From Perca fluviatilis (Eukaryota; Chordata; Actinopteri; Perciformes; Percidae), in NCBI RefSeq assembly GCF_010015445.1, contig NC_053126.1:5266749-5330748 (forward strand): a stretch of DNA of 64,000 nucleotides, in the 5' to 3' direction. The position numbers and the translations under genes are program-made. This document shows positions 12,366 to 31,991 of the stretch, one piece after another (position 1 is the stretch's first letter; each line of letters starts with the position of its first letter). Below the pieces are notes generated by a model that was given only the letters and a program-made list of their open reading frames with translations, was not told the DNA's origin and did no database searches.

Positions 12366-12960
12366 GACAAAAAGTAAGTACTGTGACTGTGAAATGTCAC
12401 CTAATTTATAACGGGAAGCACAACAGATTCAGTGAAAGGACTTTTAACAGTTACAATGTCGGCCAGTAATCATCATGACAATCAAGAAGCCCCTTTCAAT
12501 GCAGAGGCACGGCTCTTTTTAATCATTACTGATCAACTCAGTTTGCATAATGAGATGAATTGCCTCTTTGATCACAGAACAGACTGTAACAGCTGCACTA
12601 ATCACTTACCGGGAGTGGCAGTATGGTATCACCATAGACAGTATATAAGAAGGTATCACTGACGCTAGTTAGACATTTAAATGTTGCAGTTCCTGACTGT
12701 GACCACAGGAGGGCAGTGAAACCATTTGAGAGTATAACCGGTAACACCTCATAATTATATATTCTTGTAGAGCTTTACAGGTTTTTATTTTCGTTGATAA
12801 CAAATTATACATCGATACAGTCAGTATAAATATATGTTGTATTTCCACTAAATAATGTGGAGTTGGAGTTTCTAAATGTGACCACTTTTTCCCTACAACA
12901 ACTTCCGCTATGTCGCCGGAAGTGACAAAAGAAAGTAAACACGGGAGCTGTCAGTGGATT
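12366..12960. promoter_or_regulatory. Shared upstream region between galectin (-) and pick1 (+)
   Basis: The two genes are head-to-head. A minus-strand TATA-like ATTTATA (read on plus, 12404-12410) lies about 30-40 bases upstream of a plausible galectin start near 12370. The pick1 side, from about 12890, is richer in CpG and has no TATA box, as expected of a housekeeping promoter. The two promoters are separable, so this is a divergent pair and not one strictly bidirectional core promoter. Transcription starts are inferred. Confidence 0.4.
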
Positions 12961-13063
12961 CAGAAATTAAGATTTAATAGCGAGTAAACGGAGCGATTCC
13001 AAAAAGATTTTTATATACACTCGGAGACTTTTGTATGGGAAACGGGTGCAGAGTCTAATAAAG
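12930..13063 (+). other. pick1: Probable non-coding exon 1 of pick1
   Basis: CpG-containing sequence ends in a donor (aaag|gtaaat at 13064) followed by an intron to the coding exon at 14226. The 5' end is not visible and is a guess. The small ORFs across it are not conserved coding sequence. Confidence 0.45.
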
Positions 13064-13372
13064 GTAAATAGTTTACAGCCCGTTAACGTTTCTGGACGTG
13101 CGAAATTTGCTCTTCCACCTGCCAATAGCATACCGTTGCTAACGTTAGCAGCTAATAAGCCAGTGTTAGCAAGCACATTTCTTGCTGCTTGCTTCCGTGA
13201 CTACACATATTACAGTCGTTGTTTTTAACCACATAGGTCGTTGTATTGAGTTTAACTGTTACACGCATTTAGAGAAATGTAACTGGCCAACATCGGGCAG
13301 TTAGCATGCATTGAAAGTTACCAGCTGTTTGCCCATCTGCTGCTGCAGCTTCTTCTTCTCACTGACTTAACA

Positions 13373-14016
13373 GGGGGCATCCTAAAACGCTTAACGTGAA
13401 AAAGTTTAACGTGGTTTAATGTACCTAAACAATGATCATTGATCACCAAATTTCTCTGTTATATTGCTCCTCATAACCACTGAAAACTATCAAAAAATCG
13501 AACCTAAAGTCCAATTATTATGGATGTTAGTATACGTTATTATAGTATTACATTAAACCACGTTAAGCGTTTTCCTTAGGCTCTAATGAAGCAGAAACGC
13601 TTAATGTCAGATAACGTCCATAATAATTGGACTTTGGGATCGATTTTTTTTGACAGTTTTCAGCGGTTATGAGGAGGAATATGAGAGAGAAATTTGGGGA
13701 TCACTAGGGCTACTCCCTCTTAGTCGATTAGTCGACTAATCGGTCGTTTTGATGTTAGTCAACTTAGATTTCTTTAGTCGATTAGTCATGTTTTATGCTT
13801 TTTTCATGCTGAATTACTTATTTCCAAGAAACGTACGAGCACATCTCTGGTAAACACAAGAATTAAAAGTGGTCGATTAAATCAACTAATCGATTAGTCG
13901 ATACAATTGAATGAGTGTTAGTCGACTAAGAAGTTCTTCAATCGAGCACAGCCCTAGTGATCACTGATCGTTGTTTTCCGACCTCAAGCCACGTTAAGCA
14001 TTTTAGAATGTCCCCC
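13373..14016. mobile_element. Foldback DNA element interrupted by a hAT-like insertion
   Basis: The left end (GGGGGCATCCTAAAACGCTT) is mirrored at the right end, which finishes ...AATGTCCCCC at 14016. The first part (about 13390-13540) is also inverted against 13550-13705, so most of the unit can fold on itself. A second element sits near its right arm (13706-13955). It lies in pick1 intron 1. Confidence 0.7.
13706..13955. mobile_element. hAT-like MITE nested in the foldback element
   Basis: The ends AGGGCT and AGCCCT are inverted, and the interior has repeated TAGTCGATTAGTCGACTAA motifs in both orientations. The flanks ggatcact and tgatcact (after two extra bases) look like a slightly decayed 8-bp target duplication, which fits hAT. 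Removing it rejoins the arms of the host element. Confidence 0.65.
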
Positions 14017-14250
14017 AATTTCATTTGATAGTTGCAGTATTTCCCACCAGAATGAGCTCACTTTAAATCACTTTTTATTTCATTCATTGCCGAGAGAGCT
14101 GTTCAAAATAGTCAGAAAACGGTCTTGGTGTTACTTGTCTTCATCATATCAATCTTCAGGTACAGTCACACGATATGTAACGTACAGTTACTGAGTTTTG
14201 TCATAATCACTCTAATGCTTTACAGGGATCAGGAGTGACACCGTCCTGCA

Positions 14251-21521
<7,271 letters not shown>

Positions 21522-22806
21522 AGATGAAGTCCACCCCTCTAACATAACTGTTCTTCACTTGCATTTCATGTCACTGCACTCCCCAAGTAGTGGATTATAC
21601 TGTAGCAGTTGTGAAATGGATAACACTATCGCCATATAGGTGAATACTACTGAAAACTGCTGCTATAACGCTGTATGTGGGTGTATCGTGGTGTTTTCTT
21701 CCCCAAAAACTCTCAAATCAACAGCTTTGTGATTATTTTACCACTGTAACTTTTGACTGTCAACACTTTCTTTAAAAGACTACGTGCTTTTGATGTGTCT
21801 GCCACTTGTAAGGTCATTGCTTAATGACTGTGAGAGAGACACCACTCACAGAAGGCAATTTAGTTTTATTCTGAATGCTATGGAGGGGATTTTAATGTGC
21901 AGAGTAGGATTTATATGCCTATGAGGTGTGCCTTCTTAGCTCTCTATTGTGCGGAATGGGTCTGGGCCGCCTGTCAATGTGCATATTGTGGATTGTTAAA
22001 GTGATACCTTGATATTTACATTTTTATTTTGTTATTTTCTTTGCTACAAACCTTTTGGACTTGGGATTTATTTAGCTAAAATTATATTTTGTGGTCAATG
22101 TTATGACATTTTGTCCACAGCTTAACAAACAAATGGCAAATGACACGACTGGATGAATATAGAAACGTGAAGGAGTTGTTGAAGATGACTACATATAGTT
22201 TGTTACATGCAGCTGTTACATTCCTTTGTCTTCTGCTTTTTTCTTGTTCTTAACACTTAAAAAAAAAAAAATAGTTTCAGTCATGGGAGCTTCACAACCA
22301 AAGTCTTTTTTTTTTAAGTGAATCTGTTTCACCTACTTGTACCACATGCTTTAAGTTCAAGTTTACACACCTGCATTTCTCACTTTCCTTCAACAGCATG
22401 CTTTTTTCCATAGCAGCAGTGCCCCAGACTCTGGTAGTGTTTGGTAGAAGAGAAGGGTAATGGACACACACAGCTTCAAATAGCTTTACCACTGTGTGGA
22501 AACGGATTGAAAAATGCTGTATGTATAAGTATGTACAAAGGGAGTGGGTGTAAAAACTCTGATGTTTTAACTTTTCTTGTCATTCCCACCTTATTTATTT
22601 GTTTTTCAAAGTATATTTAAAAGTTTTAATGAGACAAATTGACTCTATATTGAATATTATCCACTTTCTGTTGCTCTTTGTTTTTTGTCACATTCGTTTT
22701 GCCTTCAGAGCGGATAAGATGATTTTTGTGCATTTTCATGATTTACTGTTGGGAATACTTGGAGGCAGCATCGCAACAATAAGTGCATTATTAGTTCATG
22801 TGTGAA

Positions 22807-22812
22807 ATTAAA
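22807..22812 (+). promoter_or_regulatory. pick1: Probable pick1 polyadenylation signal ATTAAA
   Basis: ATTAAA variant followed by an A run and a T/G-rich stretch, 1.4 kb after the stop codon. 21522-22806 is read as the 3' untranslated region and shows no other gene. Confidence 0.4.
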
Positions 22813-23172
22813 AAAACATTTTGTTCGTGTATTGTTCTCCTTGAATGTAATCAGTCAGAAGGACCAGCTGCATGTTATTTTGTCTTGCACAGATCGGGTT
22901 ATGAGTCTAATAATGATGTAGTGTTTGGCCTACTTTAAAGGGATATTGTTTTTTTTGTTTTGTTTTTCAGTTAACGATGGATTAAATGAAAAATGTAAGT
23001 TAAGCCTCAGCATTGTTTTAATTTTTGCGCTGACGCAGTCTCCGTGAAACTTTAAAAGTAAAACGGATTAACGTTTTATGGTTGTGTAATTTAAAATGAA
23101 AGTTATTTTTGTTATAGTATTTTTGCTTAATCCTCTATAAAATGATACGTTGTGATACCTGTAAGCTGCATA

Positions 23173-23245
23173 GCCCCAGTGGCCTAATGGATAAGGCACT
23201 GGCCTCCTAAGCCAGGGATTGTGGGTTCGAGTCCCATCTGGGGTG
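23173..23245 (+). tRNA. tRNA-Arg (anticodon CCT)
   Basis: 73-nt cloverleaf. The acceptor stem pairs GCCCCAG with CTGGGGT. The D arm holds GGCCTAATGGATAAGGC (box A). The anticodon arm is CTGGC-CTCCTAA-GCCAG with anticodon CCT reading AGG. The T arm contains GGTTCGAGTCC (box B). Discriminator G. There is no intron and CCA is not encoded, as usual in eukaryotes. It matches the vertebrate tRNA-Arg-CCT closely from memory. A T-rich patch downstream could end RNA polymerase III. It sits between the 3' end of pick1 and plbd1, 285 bases before the plbd1 ATG. Confidence 0.96.
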
Positions 23246-23529
23246 AATCGTTTTGCTCCCCATTGTGAGTCTGAAACCGAAAAAAAAATTAGGAAGACGT
23301 CTATGACATTTAGGAGCGCAGCTCTGTTACCACTGAAAGGAAACATGCAGTCTCTTGTTCCTCCCTTTTCGTCCTGCAGCCAATCCGGAAACGTTCCGCT
23401 CCCTGGAACTCAGGTTGGCTCGGACTTTCCCTTCGCCACCAACTGATTTCCTCTTCGCCTGAATCTCTGTTGAACGATTCACGTCTCTTTTTTGCAGTTC
23501 GTTTGGCTTTCGCTGTTTTTTACACAGCC

Positions 23530-26500
23530 ATGCTTTTAGTAAAGAGGCTGTATGTCTTTCTTTTATTTGTCGCGGCTACGACCTTCGCCTCTGCTGACAG
23601 TAAGTGAGCCGAGTTTATGGGGAATCACGGGTTTATAGATCTAATGGGTTGGCTGTAAGCGTGCACATGCATTTTGTATTCTTTTTACTCAAACTCTGTA
23701 TTAACTGTTGCGATTTAAAAAGTGTGTCGAAGATGACCGCTTGAGTGGATTCTGTTTTCTGTGCTGATATAAGATTCACTGAAATGATTTACTTTTCACT
23801 TTTATTTTCGTTTTTATCCATAAATCAAAATAACATACGCCTCAATAGATACAAGAAAGAAATTCAGACATGCAGTGGTGGGATATTTTTAGTGAATGGG
23901 ACATAGTCCTTGATCTCTTAGTAGATGTCATCTGTCACTCAAGCTAAAAAAAAACACACAAACAAAAATGCAAATGCACATTAAAGGGTGCAACAATAGG
24001 CTGTACTAGGCCTACCATGCAATCAGTATAGACCAGCATAAGCTTATAAAAGAAACATCAATATTAGTTGATTCATTGTTAGATTTACTGCACATGGGAC
24101 TGCACTTATATTCTAGGAGTCAACTCTCCCCAGCTGTATTGTGTTTCACAGCCTCAGTCTCCATAACTGCTGTGTAGCAAACCTCCATTTAGTTTTGTTT
24201 ATGTCCTCTAACTACCATGGATTTCTCAGAAATGACAGCAGCCACGGTGTACTGGGACCCCCAACACAAGATTGTCCTGCTGAAGGAGGGGGTGCTGGAG
24301 ACGGATGGGGATGCATACGGGTATCTGAATGATACCCTGTCCAGCACAGGCTGGAGCATCCTAGAGATACGTGCCGGGTACGGAAAGACCCCCGAAACTG
24401 ATGAGGTGACCTTCTTCCTGGCCGGCTACCTCGAGGGCTTCCTCACCGCCCAGTAAGTGTCCTGAATGTGCTGCTACGCTCGCTGTTCCTATAGAGCTGT
24501 TCCAGTATGTTGATCAGTGTGAGTCTGATGAGAAACTCTATGAAGATGAGAAACAGATAGCTGGTAATAATCAAGAAATGTTTGACAGCACCCACCAGCA
24601 TACCAAACATGATCAAACACTTTGTTTTAAGATCATACTGTATTTTTTTTGTTATTCTGATTCCATTCATTTAGTACTCTTCCTCCCCAGGCAGATGATG
24701 GACCACTACGCCAACATGTATCCACAGCTGATCAACGACCCAAAGATTCTCAGCCCCGTTCAAAATTTCATGACGTGAGTCTGTTCCCTTTTCCTTTTAA
24801 AAGAATTAAAACCACAGCAGCAGCACCTCAGTCCCTGACAGTAAACAATCTAAGTCACCTGTTATGATCTCTCATATCCTCTTCTCAGAGTTGATCAGTT
24901 TAGCTCACACCCAGCTCAGAGACAATGATGTGGCCAGACATACTGTAAAAGCATTCTATCTATTCTATCTATCATCACTTTTTTAATCACCAGCCAATAT
25001 GGCTAGTACATTTTTTAAAGTTACCAGCCAATCCTTTTTTTCCAGAGAAAATAAAAACAGACTATAAGTGCCGCTGAATACATTTAAGCATCCATGTTTC
25101 TTTAAAAATATGTGTTTGGGTTGATGGCTGTCAGATATAAACATTAACATTTACTCTTGAAAAATATCTCCATGTTTTTTTTTTTTTTGTTTTTTTTTCC
25201 TAACTAACTGTATTACTTTATTTCTGCTCCTCTGGTTTGTTTCGCTTTATTCCATTCACACAAACGTCTAGTCGTCAAACAGACCGATCTGTTAACGCTG
25301 ACTTGTAAGATGGTTTTTGCAGCCGGCCGAATTAAACTGAGGCATTACATTACATGTAATTTCGGCTGATGCTTTTATCCAAAGCGACTTGCAGTTGCTA
25401 CACATGTCAGAGGATGCACGCCTCTGGGTTAAGCGTCTTGCTCAGGGACACATTGGTTGATGTATCGTAGTGGGAATTGAACCCAGATCTCCCACACCAA
25501 AGGCATGTCTCATATCCGCTGCACCATCACCACCCCGAGACTTTGCTTCATTCATCACCGGCCAAATTGGCTTGTAACTTTACAATGTTGGGTTGGCAGG
25601 TGTCAATTTAAAGCCCTGATCATGTCCCTCTTGGGCTTGTAGGAAGCAGGATGAATGGACCAGAGAGCAGGTGAAGCTGAACAAGAGCTCTGATCCTCTG
25701 TGGAAACATGCAGGCTTTATCGTGGCTCAGATGGACGGACTGCAAGCCGGAGTCGCACACTGGGCCAAGAAACAAGGGAAAAAGGTATAAAGGCCACATG
25801 TATAACATGAACATGATCTTATCATTGTATATTAACTCTTGTTTAAACAGGCTCTTTTTCATTCATAGAAGCCACGTGGGATGTCTTTTCTCTACAATAC
25901 AAATAATAAGACAGAATAAAATGCAGCTGTTCACATTCAGGTTTGAAGTGTACACTGTAGAATAAAATGAACTACCTAATAGTTTTAGTCACATATTATC
26001 CTAATATTCTCTTTCCAGTTGTCTGATAAAGTCCTGCTGCTCTGTATGACATTGGGACTGTGCAGAAACCGTTTTACCTAATCACCCAACTTTTAGCGTA
26101 TCCTGATTTAGTTAAGTACAGTATGTCGCCCTTATCTCTAGCTTAGTGTTAAGGGGAAGCATTTCACATTGGTCACTGAGTGAGACCTTTTGTTCAGACA
26201 GAGATTAACTTATTAAAGCACTTTTTGATTAGTTGGAGGAGACGTTATCGAGTCAGTTTAAATCTACTCCGACAGACTTGAGATGAATGTCTTCTCAGCT
26301 TTTGTTTCTTCTGTTGGCTCCTGGCCAGAAACTCATTTTGCTCAGAGAGAATTTACATCTTTTCGTGAACTTCTGTCTCCAGTGAATAAAACTCATCTGA
26401 ACCAGCCACAGAATTGGATCGAAGAGAACTTTTTCTTGCACAATACATTTATGTAAGATAAAACATAGATGAGGCCTAATTAAGAAAATCCTTATGAAAT

Positions 26501-29500
26501 GTACACATTTGAATCTTATCTTTACAAACGAAACTATCAGTGTGGTACGTGGCTTTAAATACTGCTCTGCCCAGTTCTTATTTAAAATGAGGAACCTCCG
26601 ATTCAAACCAAACTTGTGATCATAGATCACATTTAGTCACTCTGACATTGTATGCCTCATTTATGGCTTGTAGATCTGAAGCAGATCCATTTCTTCCAAA
26701 AGTTAGTTTATGATCCACAAGACAACACTTATGGTGCCAATATGACTACAGTTTATTATTATCAATGAAACTTCCATTATTACAGACTCCTAAATTGTTT
26801 ACAATTTCTAAATTGCATCTATGATAGCTTGGATAGTGAAGATTATCTAAAAAGTCTCCTAATAGCTCATGATTTCAGTGATTTTGTAATAGAGATTTAT
26901 TTTTGGATTTAATGTCTGTCTTCCTATTAAAGCCAACACTACTATTCACCATTCATTTTTATTTTTATTTGCTGACCAACAGCTGTTTATCTGGTGTCCT
27001 TCCCACAGCCGCTGTCCCTGTTTGCCGTCCAGTTCCTGAACGCAGTGGGAGACCTGCTGGATCTGATCCCAGCCTTGGTCCCCACCTCCAACCCTCCGCT
27101 CAGAAACTACAAACTCCCCGGGATGGGTCACTGCTCTGCTCTCATCAAGGTCAGAGGCCAGTAACGCTTATTACATACTCTACATAAGGAACGCACACAG
27201 CAACACAAGAGACCATGTTACATGAGGGGTGTTCCTCAATGCTCCCGTGTACAAAATCACTAAGTGTGTATCACACCAAAAAAAAAGATCCGGTGATTTT
27301 CCCCAGGGTTGTGCGGTGGGGTGGGGGGGGAGTGTCTGAAAGTGTGTGACGTCCTGTTGTGTTCTTTAAAACACACCAAGCTGATAATCGGCCGTTTTCA
27401 GTGACTCGAGTCTGTCCGGTGTGTTCCGTGCCGAGGGGCCGTCGGCCTTCATTTTGGCCGATTTGACGTGTATAATCGGCGGGGCGGGCACTGCCGGCAG
27501 TCGGACTCATGCTACGTTTACACGTGGCCGGCTATTTTCATAAACGAACATTTCAACCTCTCCGTTTTCAAAAATAACATCATGCACAGCTGTCAGTTTT
27601 CAGAAAAGTATTCGTTTACACGTACCCGTGTATAAATGCCGTCAATGCAGTCAGGAGAACGCCAGACCTGTAGGTGGCGGTGTAACGAGAAGCTCAAGCC
27701 CACGTTAGCCAATCAGAATCCCCAGAAAAGCAACGAATCACTTCCTCTCTCTTCTCTTCCTCACTTCCTCGGCTGCCTAAACCTCCGTTTGTCTCAGTTT
27801 ACATGCATACGTGCAAACAAAGTTTTCCAAAATGTCCACTCTGGCCGGAGTTTTTAGAAAGACTCTGTTTTAGAGGCGAATTCCCCGTTTGCGTGTAAAC
27901 AAAGGAAAATGTCTCAGTTTTTCAAAATAACCATGGACGTGTAAATGGGGTATCAAACGACCCATCTGATTGGTAGAGAGCTAACCCGGAAACGGGGAGC
28001 AGGATGAGCGTGACTAGAGTCTCTCAAAATCTGACGAAAATGTTTGAAACTGACCTTTGTTGATCTGAAATGAAGACCGATTCAGCTACTGCACGGCCTA
28101 TTTCTCGCTTAAAATGTTTTCAGAAACACGTTTCGGTGAACTATTTTAGTACGATATGAGATCGTATTCTGAATGAGCCGCCATGACAGTCTTTGAATTT
28201 CCGGAGAAACCAGACCCACGTGACGCGTTCGTCCAATCAACTGCCGGTTTTCATTTTTGGGCGCTTTTTTGACCAACTCGGGGAGACTGACCAGTCCAAC
28301 TGTCTTTTCTGCCAACGGTCGGCCATCTGGTCGGTGTGTCTGCAGCTTAACCCCCCAATGTAGCCCAATTAGACTTTATATTTCACAATGACTGTTTTCC
28401 GTTAGATTCTTTATAGATCTCGATGTTTCCGACCGCACTTGAAGGCAGCTTTATTTCACAGGAGAGAGAGAGAGAAAGAAAAGAGAGGAGCGAGACAGAG
28501 CGAGTGCTTTGTTGTTGCAGGAAACATTCAGCTTGACTCCCGGGCAGTTCGCTGCTTCTGTTCCTTTTTTTAACCTCATCAAACTTTCTTGTGGCAGCGA
28601 TGGAGGCAGTGATGTTTCCTGTTTACTGAACGGGATCCTCACACCGCCTCACACCATAACTCCGAACACACCGCCAGGTCTGATCCCCGGTTACGTGATT
28701 GGCCACGGCAGCGTGACGTTGTGTTGCCTTTCTCCAAAAGTTGAGTCGGTGTTCTGCTGCAGGCCCTCTGCGTTTTTTTGAGTGTCTCCTGTTGTTGTAA
28801 ATTATAGATCCGACTCCAAGGCCAGATTAAGTCAAGTCAGCTTTATTGTCAATTTCTTCACATATACTAGAGATGCAGAGGAATGGAAAGTTCGTTTCTC
28901 ACCATCCCACGGTGAAGAAGAAAAATGCACAACACATAAGACGAGACATTCCTACCACAAGAGTAAAAAAAAAAAAAAGTGCTCAACAGATTTTCCTAAC
29001 ACTAAAACAATAAATGGCAACAATATCACAAGTTGTTGTTGTTGTTATGGCTCAGACCCACGTGCCAACTGCCCTTTTTCAGATACTTTTCAGGTTTCTC
29101 TTCAAAGTATGACAGAATCCCAAAAAGTCTTAGAAAAATCCACAGGAGTCAGAATCAGATGTAAAAAAGAGAGTTTTAATGTGCTCCAAAAGAGTTCAAC
29201 ACACTCCAAACCCGAGTAAGTTCCAGACAGCTTACTGAAGATTTCTTTGTCTAGTGTTGCCTTATATCTGCCATAAGAAATCCCCTAATAACAATTTTCA
29301 GGACATGCTGCTTAAGAATCCAATTGAATACTTTTGAGTCTTGCTGACGCTGATCTTTTTTTTAGCTGACTTTGCATCTCCCAGGCCAAACCCTCAGCCA
29401 GTTGGCTTGGTGCCAGTCTCTGACTCTGTAGCTTGCAAGGCACAAGACCCTGGGTCTATACCTCAAAGGCACACATCATATACTTGCCCCTAAATTAATT

Positions 29501-31950
29501 ATAAACCAGATTTTATCACATTTTGTGTGCAGCCTAAACACACTACCCCCATTCAAAATGAATAGAAAGACCTGCGTTTTTGCCAGACCTTGTGGCGGCC
29601 GAGGCAGGCTGTGTGAATGCGGCCTAAAGCATCAACATCAGCTGTAATCACGTGCGCGGTCACGTAAGGCTTGTATCATGTGGACGCGCTGACAAGTTTG
29701 TCATGATTACTTAGAATTCCTCATGGGAGCGACAGAAACTACACGCTATAGCCTTAATCCAGTTTGGAGGCAGTTTGGAATTTGACTCCGGTTAAACTTT
29801 GCTCTCAAAGTACAACACTCACTTAACATATAAAGAATACAAACATAAAGGACAGTAAGAAATATAAAGAAATACTGTTAGGTATACAATATAACAATAG
29901 AATTTACAAAAAATATACAATAACTAAATTGAAGAGAGGGAAGGAATAATCAGTGCAATATCAGTATAAAAGATGTAATATAAATATAGTGTAAGGCAGT
30001 TCAGTGCAATGGTAATATATTAATAACAATATTGTAATTGTAAGATTGAAATATAATTGAGGTAGATGAGCAGAACAGTGTTGATTGACTTTGTTCAGTG
30101 TGAGGGTGGGGGCTATTTCTGAGTATAATGTAAGGGTGGGGGCTATTTCTGAGCATAATGTAAGGGTGGGGGCTATTTCTGGGCATAATGTAAGGGTGGG
30201 GGCTATTTCTGAGCATAATGTAAGGGTGGGGGCTATTTCTGAGCATAATGTAAGGGTGGGGGCTATTTCTGGGCGTTCAACAGAGCGACTGCTTGGGGAA
30301 AGAAGCTGTCTTTGTGTCAGCTGGTTTCGGTGAACAGTGCTCTGTATCTCCTACCAGAGGGAAGGAGGGTGAACAGATTGTGACCAGGATGTGAGGGGTC
30401 TGCAGAGATTTTGTACTGCCCTTTTCCGGACCCTGGAGCGGTACAGGTCCTGGATGGAGGGAAGGTCAGCTCCAGTGATCCTCTCTGCAGCCCTAATTGT
30501 CCTATGCCTGTTTGCGTTTCATGTCTGGCAACCCCGGTGTCAAAATGGGCAGGTGACAACAACAAACAGGCCAAAACACATAAAGGACATTCTGTCCCAT
30601 AATGGAAATTTCAAAGGAGAAAAATACTGGCTTTAGCATTGTTGTCAGGGAAGATAGTATTTCAACTTAGAATGTTTCCTCAATATTTGATGACATATTG
30701 TGGTAATTATTGGATTAAATACAGTAAATATATTACATATCTGCCTCTGGGGACTGTGCTGTCTCCTTTTCTGTTCACCTCATACACCACAGACTCCCAG
30801 TATAACTCAGAGTCATGTCACTTACCGAAGTTTTCTGATGACTCTGCAGTTGTGGGTAAATAAGGGACGGACAGGAGGGGGAGTACAGGGCACTGGTGGA
30901 CAACCTTTGTGGAGTGGGCTGTTAAGAACCTGCTGCTGAATATGGACAAGACCAGAGAGAAAACGTCTGCCCCTTTGCATTATGGGTGGAGATGTGGACA
31001 TGGTTGAGGAGTACAGATACCTGGGTTATAACATTGACTGGAAAATAAACAGCACTGCTGTTAACAAGAAGGGGATGAGGCTCTAGTTCCTGAGGAAGCT
31101 GAGATCCTTCAACGAGTGCAGCAAAATGTTGGAGATTTTCTCTCAGTCTGTTGCGGCCAGCGCTCTGTTCTCCTCTGTCGTCTGCTGGGGCAGCAGCATC
31201 GGAACCAGCGATACAAATAGACTGAACAAACTGATCAGCAACTATGGCTCCATTATTGGCTGCAAACATCTAATCTAATCTAATCTAATATGGGACCTTT
31301 AAGGATGACGCCCTGCCCCTTTACCTCTGACCTGAAATCAGGTCTTTGCGTGAAGTGTGGTGCTGAAGTGCTGTGTCAAACTGTGATTCACCCTGACAGT
31401 AACTCCAGTCATTTCTGCTGCTCAGGAACACCGTATTGACTGTTGAGTCTAACCCCATTTCTCTGTTTTCTGTCCTCCCCGTCAGATGCTGCCCGGCTTC
31501 GAGAACCTCCTGTTTGCCCACTCCAGCTGGTACACGTACGCTGCCACAATGCGGATCTACAAACACTGGGATTTCCACATCACCGAGCCCCACGCGGCCA
31601 CTGGGAAACTGTCCTTCAGCAGCTACCCTGGTGTGTAGGCCCCGGATATTCTCCATAGCAAGAATCCTTCAAGGATAACAAGGACGGCACGCAGTAAAAT
31701 TGTATTCCACAAAAACAAAGATTTACCACAGTCAGGATTTTTCAAAATGGCAAGAGCCCATGATGTCCAACAGGACACCACATGTTATACACTTTCTATC
31801 ATAATTATTGCCCCCTTCCCTCCGTGCTTTTGATTAAACACTGCTTCTTTCCTGTTCACATATAGTCATATTTCACATGATTTTCTGCTCGTCTGTGCAA
31901 AGGTTTGACACTTGCAGGTTTAAGAATCTTCGTTTATCTCTACTAATCTC

Positions 31951-31991
<41 letters not shown>

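Noticed and set aside
13560..14016. CRISPR-like spacing of repeats
   Set aside because: The repeats are inverted transposon arms, not direct repeats with unique spacers, and the genome is eukaryotic.
28509..29219. ORFs in plbd1 intron 5
   Set aside because: They lie in repeat debris, show no family resemblance and differ in frame and composition from real exons here.
30639..31270. A gene for a reverse transcriptase
   Set aside because: The frame is broken by stops and shifts, the 5' part is missing, and it ends in a short tandem tail; a dead LINE fragment.
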